Source: Bacillota bacterium
Lineage (GTDB): Bacteria; Bacillota; Clostridia; Saccharofermentanales; Fastidiosipilaceae
Length of the DNA stretch: 6,054 nt
Assembly: GCA_023442635.1 (NCBI GenBank)
Contig: JAEZYR010000056.1
Location: forward strand, 1 to 6,054
Direction of reading: 5' to 3'
Position 1 is the stretch's first letter. Each line of letters opens with the position of its first letter. The notes under the pieces were generated by a model. It was not told the origin of the DNA, ran no database searches, and saw only the letters and a list, made by a program, of their open reading frames with translations. Below, piece by piece: positions 1 to 6,054 of this stretch. The translations under genes were made by a program, and so were the position numbers.

Positions 1-1328
1 ATTTGGCTGACCTGGGTGTAGGGGTCATCTATCTAAACCCCATTTTTATGGCGCGAAGTAATCATCGCTATGACACGGCAGATTATTTGCGCATCGATCC
101 AATCTTGGGTGATGAGGCTGATTTTGAGCGGCTCTGTTGTGCAGCCAAGGAACGCGGCATACGTATTATTCTTGACGGCGTTTTTTCTCACACAGGTGCA
201 GATTCACTCTATTTCAATAAATATGGTCGCTTCCCCAATAAAGGAGCCTGGCAAGCCGCTCTGGGACGCAGTTATTCTCCTTATTTTGGTTGGTATGAGA
301 TCAGCTTGAAGCAAAATGAGATTCGCTACAGCAGCTGGTGGAACTTCCCTGAATTGCCTGCCGTACGAGAATATGACCTAAGCTATCGGGATTTTATATT
401 GGGACCCAATGGAGTCGTGCGCTATTGGCTCCGAAAAGGTGCTTCAGGCTTTCGTCTAGATGTTTCAGATGAGCTCCCCGATTCTTTTTTGACAGAGCTT
501 TATCAGGTGGTCAAAGAAGAAAACCCAGAGGCTATTGTGGTGGGTGAGGTTTGGGAAAATGCCAGCCACAAAATCAGCTACGGCCACTATCGGAATTTTC
601 TTTTGGGCCAGAGCCATGATGGCGTCATGGGATATGTTTTTAGGGCGGCGGTCATTGATTTTTTCCGAGCCGAGATTGCAGCGGATCAGTTCCGCAACCA
701 AATGGAAGCTATTCGTGAGGACTATCCTCCCTTTGCCTGGATTGCCAACATGAATTTGATTTCTTCCCACGATGTGCCTCGCTTTATCACAGCTGTAGCA
801 GGAGCTGAAGACCCAGGTACCCGAGAAGCCCAACAGGCTCTGTTTTTGTCGGAAAAGGAAAGAGAGCGGGGAGAATGGTATCTCTGTTTGGCTAGTGCCC
901 TGCAGATGGCATGGCCAGGTTGCCCGACGCTTTATTACGGTGATGAAGTGGGCATGGAAGGTTATCGTGATCCCTTCAATAGGCGTACCTTCCCATGGGA
1001 GAAACTGGGTTGTTCGCTGCATCAGCACTATCAGAAGGTCGGACAATTTCGGCAAGCGCACCCTGTCTTGGCTACAGGACATATTGAGTGGCTCTTGGCG
1101 ACAGGGCGTATCATGGCATTCCGCCGCTATTACCAGGACGGCTTTGATGCCTTAGGTCATCCAGCTCCATCAGCGGAACAGGTTCTGTTTGTGCTCAATT
1201 TGAATCCACAGGCGGTGACCATTCGGCTTTTAGGTCGGACGTATAAGTTAGCAGCAGAATCTGCTTATTTTTGCTTGGGCGAAGGAGATACATGGCAAGA
1301 AGAGGCAGCCCTGCTCATCGCCAAATAA
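1..1328 (+). CDS. GH13 alpha-glucan hydrolase, neopullulanase/cyclomaltodextrinase-like (5' partial)
   Basis: The window begins inside this gene, so the first in-frame codon (TTG at 3) is internal and not a start. The visible 441 residues carry the four GH13 regions in order: DGVFSHTG (58-65, region I), GFRLDVSDE (149-157, nucleophile D153), GEVWE (181-185, acid/base E182) and SSHDVPR (254-260, transition-state D257). SNHRYDTADY (19-28) and YYGDEVGMEGYRDPFNRR (311-328) are typical of the neopullulanase/cyclomaltodextrinase branch. The TIM-barrel is followed by a short beta-type C-terminal domain (about 360-441). The missing part would hold the start of the barrel and, if present, an N-terminal CBM34-like domain. 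The family cleaves alpha-1,4 links in maltodextrins, cyclodextrins or pullulan; the exact substrate cannot be read here. No signal peptide can be judged because the N-terminus is absent. All catalytic residues are present, so the enzyme is probably active. Stop is TAA at 1326-1328. Confidence 0.93.
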   Translation, partial: LADLGVGVIYLNPIFMARSNHRYDTADYLRIDPILGDEADFERLCCAAKERGIRIILDGVFSHTGADSLYFNKYGRFPNKGAWQAALGRSYSPYFGWYEISLKQNEIRYSSWWNFPELPAVREYDLSYRDFILGPNGVVRYWLRKGASGFRLDVSDELPDSFLTELYQVVKEENPEAIVVGEVWENASHKISYGHYRNFLLGQSHDGVMGYVFRAAVIDFFRAEIAADQFRNQMEAIREDYPPFAWIANMNLISSHDVPRFITAVAGAEDPGTREAQQALFLSEKERERGEWYLCLASALQMAWPGCPTLYYGDEVGMEGYRDPFNRRTFPWEKLGCSLHQHYQKVGQFRQAHPVLATGHIEWLLATGRIMAFRRYYQDGFDALGHPAPSAEQVLFVLNLNPQAVTIRLLGRTYKLAAESAYFCLGEGDTWQEEAALLIAK

Positions 1329-1414
1329 GAGCAGTCTGTCTAAGCCGCGAGGGATGGGCATATGATGCGCTGTTGCCTCAGGCCTTGTTCAGCTCAAAGC
1401 TAGGCAGAATCGCC

Positions 1415-1771
1415 TTAAGATTGTGCTTTGGACGGTGCCAAGGACCAAGTGGGGTAGATGGGTTGCCCAGATAGGTCTGTCAGAACTTGTCCTCGCTCGT
1501 CTGTTGCGGGGGATGGACCTAAATCCATAAATTGGGCTAAAAGCTGGAAAAGCAGGAAGAAAATAACCGAAATAATGGCGATGGCGATCACCAAAAATAC
1601 AGCCGAAACCAGGCAGGAACGACCAAACAAGAAAGCCTGGCGCGTGCGTTGACGCCGCCGCTCTTTGGGGTCGAGATCATAACGCCGCAGTTTTTTTCCT
1701 TGAATAAAGGCGCCACACTGTCGGCAGACATTGCGATTTTCGTTTTCGGCACCACATTTAGGACAGATCAT
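1415..1771 (-). CDS. small zinc-ribbon protein with one transmembrane helix
   Basis: This is a 118-residue protein of unknown function. Its N-terminus is a four-cysteine zinc ribbon: CPKC (C3, C6) and CRQC (C16, C19), nine residues apart. A strongly basic stretch follows (about 26-45, rich in Lys and Arg), then one long hydrophobic helix (about 53-80), then a polar 38-residue tail. By the positive-inside rule the ribbon should be cytoplasmic and the tail outside. Small zinc-ribbon membrane proteins of this layout are common in Clostridia and mostly uncharacterised. The start is ATG at 1771: AAGGAGG lies five bases upstream of it, while the longer in-frame candidates (ATG at 1792, TTG at 1798) have no ribosome site. 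The gene is convergent with the GH13 gene and divergent from argS, so it is probably transcribed alone. Alternatives such as a redox or regulatory sensor cannot be ruled out. Confidence 0.82.
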   Translation of the reverse strand: MICPKCGAENENRNVCRQCGAFIQGKKLRRYDLDPKERRRQRTRQAFLFGRSCLVSAVFLVIAIAIISVIFFLLFQLLAQFMDLGPSPATDERGQVLTDLSGQPIYPTWSLAPSKAQS

Positions 1772-1776
1772 GTCAG

Positions 1777-1783
1777 CCTCCTT
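1777..1783 (-). promoter_or_regulatory. Shine-Dalgarno AAGGAGG that fixes the start of the zinc-ribbon gene
   Basis: Read on the minus strand, AAGGAGG is followed by five bases (CTGAC... ends at base 1772) and then ATG at 1771. This near-consensus site makes the internal ATG the start, and drops nine residues from the longest possible reading frame. Confidence 0.8.
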
Positions 1784-1814
1784 CAAGGTCATTTCCAAAG
1801 CGATTTGATCAGGG

Positions 1815-1846
1815 TCATCTTAGCATAGCGCTACATGATAAGATGA
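1815..1846. promoter_or_regulatory. 32-bp dyad with divergent extended -10 elements (bidirectional promoter or operator)
   Basis: TCATCTTAGCAT (1815-1826) and ATGATAAGATGA (1835-1846) are inverted repeats that match at 11 of 12 positions around an 8-base centre. The plus strand carries TG-A-TAAGAT at 1836-1844 and the minus strand carries TG-C-TAAGAT (1825 down to 1817). Both have the form of an extended -10 element. Predicted starts near 1851 and 1810 would give leaders of about 40 bases for argS and for the zinc-ribbon gene. Neither side has a recognisable -35 at 16-18 bases. An operator for a dimeric regulator is an equally good reading. The dyad itself is seen; its function is inferred. 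Confidence 0.45.
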
Positions 1847-1881
1847 GAGGCGATTCATGCTATTTAGGATAGGACAGCTTC

Positions 1882-1887
1882 AGGAGG
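1882..1887 (+). promoter_or_regulatory. Shine-Dalgarno AGGAGG of argS
   Basis: AGGAGG lies four bases before the ATG at 1892 and supports that start, which also begins at the expected N-terminus of the ArgRS family. Confidence 0.85.
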
Positions 1888-1891
1888 CAAC

Positions 1892-3631
1892 ATGTCAGTA
1901 TTTCGTACGGCCGCGCTTAGATGGCTTTGTGAGCAACTGCAGATGGAAGAGATGGTTTTGGAGGGCATGCTCGAAACACCCCCATCTAGAGATCTAGGGG
2001 ACTTAGCCTTTCCTTGCTTTCGACTCGCCAAAGAACTTCGCCAAGCACCAGCTCAGATTGCCAACCGTCTTGTGCTAGCTGCCAAAGAAACAGGTCTTCC
2101 TGAGGAGCTCGCCGATTGTTGGGCGGCAGGTCCTTATGTCAATTTTCGTTTTAAGGCTGGCCGATATTGTGCCAGCGTTATCCAGCAAACCCTAGAAGCT
2201 GGCCCTTGCTCGAGCTTAGCAGAGGGAAAGCGTGAACAGGCTCCTGTTTTGGTCGAGTATTCTTCCCCCAACATTGCTAAGCCCTTTCATATCGGACATG
2301 GTTTTGCCACGATTTTAGGTGAGTCGATTGCCCGCCTATATGCCTACAACGGTTATAAGGTCGAACGGCTCAATCACTTAGGCGACTATGGCACGCAGTT
2401 CGGCAAGCTGATTGTGGCATGGGAACGTTGGCGCGATGAAAAGGCCCTCCAAAAAGATCCCATCGCTGAGTTGACGCGCATTTACGTCCGCTTTCACCAA
2501 GAGGCAGAAAAAGATCCGAGCCTAGAGGATGAGGCGAGGCGCTGCTTCCGCGATCTGGAGCAAGGAGATGAGGCGGCTGTTCAATTGTGGACTTATTTCC
2601 GAGAATTGAGCCTCCAAGTCTTCTTGCAGCTCTACGAGCGTCTGGGCATTCATTTTGATAATTTGAATGGCGAGAGTTTCTACAGTCCCTTTATTCCTGA
2701 GCTGGTAGAAGAGCTCAAGAGCAAGCAACTGCTGGAAGAGAGTGATGGCGCCTGGGTCGTGAAACTCGACGAAGAGAATTTGCCACCTGCTCTGCTCCTG
2801 AAAAGTGACGGGAGTACCATTTACGCTTCTCGAGATATTGCTGCGGTTTTGTGGAGAGAAAAGCACTATCACTTCGCCAAGAATATCTATGTCGTGGGTT
2901 TGCCCCAGCAGCTGCATTTTCAACAGGTTTTTGCCGTACTCAAAAAGGCTGGATACGAAGCGGCCGAGCGCTGTGCCTATGTAGGCTTTGGTACGGTCAA
3001 GTTCAAAGACTCAGCCTTTTCAACCCGAACTGGCAATATCGTGAAGCTCGAAACGCTGTTGGATGAGAGTGTCTCGAAGACCAGAGCCATTATCGAAAAG
3101 AACCAGGCCGAGCGACAAGGTGATATGACAGCAGAAGAGATTGCGGAAATTGCTGAAAAAGTGGGCTGCGCTGCCGTGCAATTTCTCTATCTTAAGAGTG
3201 GGCGAGAAAGAGACATTCCTTTCTCCTGGGATGAGATGCTCGACTTTGAGGGAGATACAGCGCCCTACTTGCTATACACAAAAGCTCGTATTTCGTCTCT
3301 CTTGCGCAAGGCCGAAGGAGAAGGGGCTGCCAACTCAATTGAAGCTGACCTCGAGGCTCTTGGTGATGATTATGAGATGGAGCTATGTCAGCATCTCGAG
3401 CGTTTTGACGAAGTATGCCAAGCCGCCTGCAGACAGCATGAACCTTCGATGCTCTCGCGCTGGCTTTTGCAATTGGCACGCGCCTACAACCGTTTTTACG
3501 GCAATACGACGGTCTTAGGTACCGAAGACAAGGCTTTGAGAGCGGCAAGGCTGTGCTTATGTGAAGCCGTGGCCAGCCGACTCGAGAAGGGCTTGCAATT
3601 ACTAGGTATTCGCACGGTTGAACGAATGTAA
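1892..3631 (+). CDS. argS: arginyl-tRNA synthetase
   Basis: This cytoplasmic class I aminoacyl-tRNA synthetase charges tRNA-Arg with arginine using ATP. At 579 residues it has normal bacterial length. In order: an ArgRS N-terminal additional domain (about 1-88) that contacts the tRNA D-loop; the Rossmann catalytic core (about 117-390) with SSPNIAKPFHIGHG (124-137, HIGH at 133-136) and NHLGDYGTQFGKL (161-173); GLPQQLHFQQVF (336-347); a KMSKS-equivalent loop SAFSTRTG (374-381); and an all-helical DALR-type anticodon-binding domain (about 455-579) ending in ERM. The KMSKS loop lacks its first lysine, which is common in ArgRS; K130 just before HIGH is the residue thought to compensate in this family. 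The start is ATG with AGGAGG four bases upstream. No T-box leader precedes it. The next gene starts 12 bases after the stop, so the two are probably cotranscribed. Confidence 0.98.
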   Translation: MSVFRTAALRWLCEQLQMEEMVLEGMLETPPSRDLGDLAFPCFRLAKELRQAPAQIANRLVLAAKETGLPEELADCWAAGPYVNFRFKAGRYCASVIQQTLEAGPCSSLAEGKREQAPVLVEYSSPNIAKPFHIGHGFATILGESIARLYAYNGYKVERLNHLGDYGTQFGKLIVAWERWRDEKALQKDPIAELTRIYVRFHQEAEKDPSLEDEARRCFRDLEQGDEAAVQLWTYFRELSLQVFLQLYERLGIHFDNLNGESFYSPFIPELVEELKSKQLLEESDGAWVVKLDEENLPPALLLKSDGSTIYASRDIAAVLWREKHYHFAKNIYVVGLPQQLHFQQVFAVLKKAGYEAAERCAYVGFGTVKFKDSAFSTRTGNIVKLETLLDESVSKTRAIIEKNQAERQGDMTAEEIAEIAEKVGCAAVQFLYLKSGRERDIPFSWDEMLDFEGDTAPYLLYTKARISSLLRKAEGEGAANSIEADLEALGDDYEMELCQHLERFDEVCQAACRQHEPSMLSRWLLQLARAYNRFYGNTTVLGTEDKALRAARLCLCEAVASRLEKGLQLLGIRTVERM

Positions 3632-3633
3632 GG
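3629..3633 (+). promoter_or_regulatory. ribosome site TAAGG made of the argS stop codon
   Basis: The argS stop TAA and the next two bases (GG) form TAAGG, the 5' half of the full Shine-Dalgarno sequence. Aligned to the complete consensus, it leaves about six bases before the ATG at 3644 but none before the TTG at 3638, so ATG 3644 is preferred. The overlap of stop codon and ribosome site suggests translational coupling between argS and the downstream gene. Confidence 0.5.
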
Positions 3634-3643
3634 CCTGTTGCCC

Positions 3644-5461
3644 ATGCTGCCTGATCTTGCCCAGCCTCGCTACCGTGTCTTAGAAGGGACGCCTTGTCCC
3701 TTGCTTGACCTGCCTTATGCACCTGTATCTTCAAGTGCACAAGCACAATTGCACCGAAAAACGAAGCGCTCAATCGAAAGAGATCCTGCAACAATAGCCG
3801 CCACGCTGGCGGAATATGCCAAGGCGCTCAGAAGCTTACAACAAGGCTGGTCTTTGCAATTTCTCTTGTCCGATTTGAATGGAGGACAGGCTGAGCTCTT
3901 GGCCAACGCTGAGCAAGCTAGATACCAAAGCCGACAGAATTTGGAGCAAATATTGGACGCCCTAAGCCCTCTCCTACAGGTTGAGGGCAAGGCGGATCTG
4001 GCTCAGCAAGTTGGGCGAATGGTTTTTATTCGAACCCAAAATTTGTTGTTGCTGCAACAAGAACAAGCCGAGGCATGGCGGGAAGATGAGCGTCAGCATC
4101 TTGAGGAACTCTTGAATTTTTTTCTGGGCGCTCAAAGAATGTTTGAGACGCTTTGGTCTAATTCAGAAGAAACTGCTTTATCACCGCGCATAAGCCTATC
4201 GCTTTCTGAAGCTTTGCTTCTAGCTGATCTGAATCCTGCTGATATGCGAGCCGAGCAGCAAAGACCCTACCTTTCTATTGTGCATCCCTTTTGGAGGGGA
4301 GAGAAAGAGGGCATCGAAACGCAAATTACCCAGCTTGAGCAAATTCGCCAGACACTGAGTCAACAACTCGGCTTTACCCAGCCCCAGGAACTGTCTAGAG
4401 CTAGACTAGAAGTGTATGGCTACGACAACAAACAAATCCAGCAGGCTTGGCAGGAGGTTGAGCGCTTTTTGGTGCCTTTGGGTACGGAGTTGCGGCGTTC
4501 TGCCAAACGTCAATTAAGCCAGCGGGCAGAAGCTCTATTTCAACCGAGTAGCTACTTGAGTAAGCCGATGGATATGCCATCGGCAGCACGTTGCACGCCT
4601 CTTCACTTTTTAGATGCGCTCATCGAGCGTTTGCCAAAAAGTCTTCAGCAGAATTGGCGGCAGCTCTCAACAGCAGGTTACCTAAAGGAGATTCTCGACC
4701 AGGAGCCAGATTTGGCGAAGGTTTATGACTTGCCAGAACAGGGCTTAGCGGCCTTGCTTGTCTATCCCGTGCATAGTCTTGACGATCTTATGCAGCAGAT
4801 GGATGCTATGGGTGAGTGCCTGAGTCTTGTGGGTCTGCCTGCAGAGGAAACGGTGCTTTTCAGCCGTCAGCGCCTGATTGACCTTCGCTGGACGATACAA
4901 ATCAGCTTTCGATTGTTGTTTTTACTGAGTTTGGCAGCCCCCCTGGCTGCTGAAAAGGATGAATTAGCTCGCCAGCGTCAAGCGGGTTGGTCTGAGATTT
5001 TCAAGGCTAATATCCAGGCTTTATTGCACGAGATCTTATTGGAAGTTGCTATCGATAAAATGCAGACAGCTCGCTTGGAGCGAGACAAAAGTGGCTATGA
5101 GAGCGAGGCTCTCTGGGACTTGCTATGCGCACGATTTTTGCCCAATGGTCTGGCTGAGAAAGAAGAGGAGCGCTTTTTATTAGCTTGGCCAGATTGGCAA
5201 ACCCTCTATCGCAGCACCCTTTTGCCTGCTTCCAGCTGGCCCCGGGTGGCTGCTCTGATGACGGCCTTGTATATGGCGCTACAGGCTTGTCAGAGTCAGC
5301 AGGCCTTGGAGTCGACCTGGCAACAGTGGATGTTGCTAGCAGCAATGGGGCAAAAAGAGCGCTATTTTTTGACCCTGCAGCAGCTTGGCTTGCCAGATCC
5401 TTTTTCGAAGACGATGCTGCGTCGATTAGCCTATCGCCTAGCAAGAGAATTAGATCTATGA
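3644..5461 (+). CDS. M3-family oligopeptidase-like protein without the zinc-binding motif (putative pseudopeptidase)
   Basis: The protein has 605 residues from ATG 3644 (607 from TTG 3638), is mostly helical and rich in Gln, Leu and Ala, and has no signal peptide or clear membrane span. From memory of the M3 oligoendopeptidase (non-PepF) pattern, several landmarks fit: IRQTLSQQLGF (234-244), corresponding to the region before the conserved Y/RxGRxDY strand; YGYDNKQIQQ followed by FLVPL (about 258-279), which resembles the DYxxxDVxxFRxxVxxxxVPL helix; and near the C-terminus LGLPDPFS (581-588), the family's GLxDPF end motif. Total length and distances between landmarks also fit. HEXXH is absent: about 109 residues after the VPL motif, where HEAGH is expected, the sequence reads MDAMG (386-390). 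The third zinc ligand Glu appears as D413 (RLIDLRW), and the substrate-side His of WQxxLH appears to be R523. It is therefore probably not a zinc peptidase. Role unknown; a binding or scaffold protein is possible. It may be cotranscribed with argS. Confidence 0.8.
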   Translation: MLPDLAQPRYRVLEGTPCPLLDLPYAPVSSSAQAQLHRKTKRSIERDPATIAATLAEYAKALRSLQQGWSLQFLLSDLNGGQAELLANAEQARYQSRQNLEQILDALSPLLQVEGKADLAQQVGRMVFIRTQNLLLLQQEQAEAWREDERQHLEELLNFFLGAQRMFETLWSNSEETALSPRISLSLSEALLLADLNPADMRAEQQRPYLSIVHPFWRGEKEGIETQITQLEQIRQTLSQQLGFTQPQELSRARLEVYGYDNKQIQQAWQEVERFLVPLGTELRRSAKRQLSQRAEALFQPSSYLSKPMDMPSAARCTPLHFLDALIERLPKSLQQNWRQLSTAGYLKEILDQEPDLAKVYDLPEQGLAALLVYPVHSLDDLMQQMDAMGECLSLVGLPAEETVLFSRQRLIDLRWTIQISFRLLFLLSLAAPLAAEKDELARQRQAGWSEIFKANIQALLHEILLEVAIDKMQTARLERDKSGYESEALWDLLCARFLPNGLAEKEEERFLLAWPDWQTLYRSTLLPASSWPRVAALMTALYMALQACQSQQALESTWQQWMLLAAMGQKERYFLTLQQLGLPDPFSKTMLRRLAYRLARELDL

Positions 5462-5534
5462 GGCTTCTCCTAGATAGGGAGGCTTAGCGAAAAAATGAGA
5501 GGACTTCGTAGGAGCCGTGCGTAAACAAGGCAAG

Positions 5535-6054
5535 ATGAGAGCCAAGCATAAAGCCACAAGGCATAGCCTTCCCAGCCAGGCCAAGATGGTGGAGGGCTAC
5601 ACCTTTGATGAACAAGGCATACCTCACTTGTTTTGGGAGCGCTTTGAGCGCTTGATGGCACAAGAAGCCTGGCCTGATGCTGTCGAAGCTTATCGAGAAA
5701 GTTTGAGCAAGGCGCCAAATTCGACCGTACGTGTAAATCCTCTGCGCTTATCAGACGAAAAGGAACTGAATGACTACCTAAGGCAGGGCGACACTAGCGA
5801 GCAGCTACTGGAGCCTTGGGAGAATTGGCTGCAAGTTCCATGGTGCGCTCGGGCTCGCTATGTGCCTCAAAAGATGCAGCCAGGTCGAAGCTTGGCTATG
5901 GATTTGGGCATCATTTATCAGCAGGAAGCTTCCGCTCTCTTGCCAGCGGAGTTAGCGCAAATCAGACCTGGAGAAAAGGTGATCGATCTCTGCGCTGCCC
6001 CAGGGGGCAAGGCACTTCGGGCGGCTGGCGATTTGCGAGGAGAAGGCCTTTTGC
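5535..6054 (+). CDS. NOL1/NOP2/sun-family rRNA cytosine-C5 methyltransferase (3' partial)
   Basis: The visible 173 codons are the N-terminal part of a SAM-dependent RNA m5C methyltransferase that modifies rRNA in the cytoplasm. A basic leader (1-17) and a helical segment (about 30-62) precede RVNPLRLS (66-73), the family's RVNxLK motif. VPWC (about 100), IYQQEASALLPAEL (a YxQExSxML-type motif) and VIDLCAAPGGK (149-159, SAM-binding motif I) follow. No NusB domain precedes it, so it resembles RsmF/YebU-type enzymes more than RsmB. The two catalytic cysteines of motifs IV and VI lie beyond the window. ATG 5535 is chosen because AAGG (5527-5530) lies just upstream; GTG 5517 (after TAGGAG) and ATG 5586 are alternatives. 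The frame is open from 5499, after a TGA at 5496. The gap from the M3-like gene is 73 bases, so it may belong to the argS operon. Confidence 0.88.
   Translation, partial: MRAKHKATRHSLPSQAKMVEGYTFDEQGIPHLFWERFERLMAQEAWPDAVEAYRESLSKAPNSTVRVNPLRLSDEKELNDYLRQGDTSEQLLEPWENWLQVPWCARARYVPQKMQPGRSLAMDLGIIYQQEASALLPAELAQIRPGEKVIDLCAAPGGKALRAAGDLRGEGLL

Noticed and set aside
465..1082. 205-codon open frame on the minus strand inside the GH13 gene
   Set aside because: Antisense to a clear GH13 coding sequence with catalytic motifs; low-complexity translation without family features.
1374..1406. Hairpin TGCCT...AGGCA with inner AGCT-CAA-AGCT between the convergent GH13 and zinc-ribbon genes, as a terminator
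   Set aside because: The stem is short and interrupted, and neither strand has a T-run after it, so it is not a convincing intrinsic terminator.
1799..1891. T-box riboswitch upstream of argS, as often found for Firmicutes synthetase genes
   Set aside because: The leader is too short and has no T-box sequence (TGGNACCGCG) or terminator hairpin.
3192..3794. 200-codon open frame on the minus strand across the argS/M3-like junction
   Set aside because: It runs antisense to two well-supported genes, has no recognisable domain and no ribosome site; it is a shadow frame.
5033..5050. HEILLE (nt 5029-5046) in the M3-like protein as a displaced zinc motif
   Set aside because: It lacks the second His of HEXXH and lies about 76 residues after the place where the motif is expected.
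5049..5444. 131-codon open frame on the minus strand within the M3-like gene
   Set aside because: Antisense shadow; the plus-strand frame holds the M3 C-terminal landmarks in this stretch.
5461..5485. Direct repeat AGGCTT (5461-5466 and 5480-5485)
   Set aside because: Six bases, two copies; fully consistent with chance.

Overview
The window most likely comes from a Bacillota (Firmicutes) bacterium of the Clostridia type. This rests on four things: strong AGGAGG-like ribosome sites, a GH13 enzyme of the style common in Clostridia, a bacterial ArgRS next to an M3-peptidase-like gene, and balanced base composition by eye (about 50% GC). The genus cannot be told from this sequence.

Layout: (1) Bases 1-1328 (+) hold the 3' part of a GH13 alpha-glucan hydrolase (neopullulanase/cyclomaltodextrinase type), cut at its 5' end by the window edge. 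(2) A convergent gene at 1415-1771 (-) encodes a small zinc-ribbon protein with one membrane helix. (3) A divergent intergenic region (1772-1891) separates it from argS. It carries a 32-bp dyad whose two halves each contain an outward-pointing extended -10 element. (4) argS (1892-3631, +) encodes arginyl-tRNA synthetase. (5) 12 bases later comes a 605-codon gene (3644-5461, +). Its product has the size and landmarks of an M3-family oligopeptidase, but no HEXXH zinc site. (6) After a 73-base gap, a NOL1/NOP2/sun-type rRNA m5C methyltransferase gene begins (about 5535, +) and runs off the right edge.

The last three genes share a strand and short gaps, so they probably form one transcription unit centred on translation: tRNA charging, rRNA modification, and between them a protein of unknown role. 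The most interesting object is the apparent M3 pseudopeptidase. The reading frame is intact for over 600 codons. The position where HEXXH should stand reads MDAMG, and the expected third zinc ligand (Glu) is an Asp at nearly the expected spacing. This looks like an ancient, maintained loss of catalysis rather than a recent frameshift. The second most interesting object is the symmetric divergent promoter or operator upstream of argS. No mobile elements, CRISPR arrays, tRNA or rRNA genes were seen.
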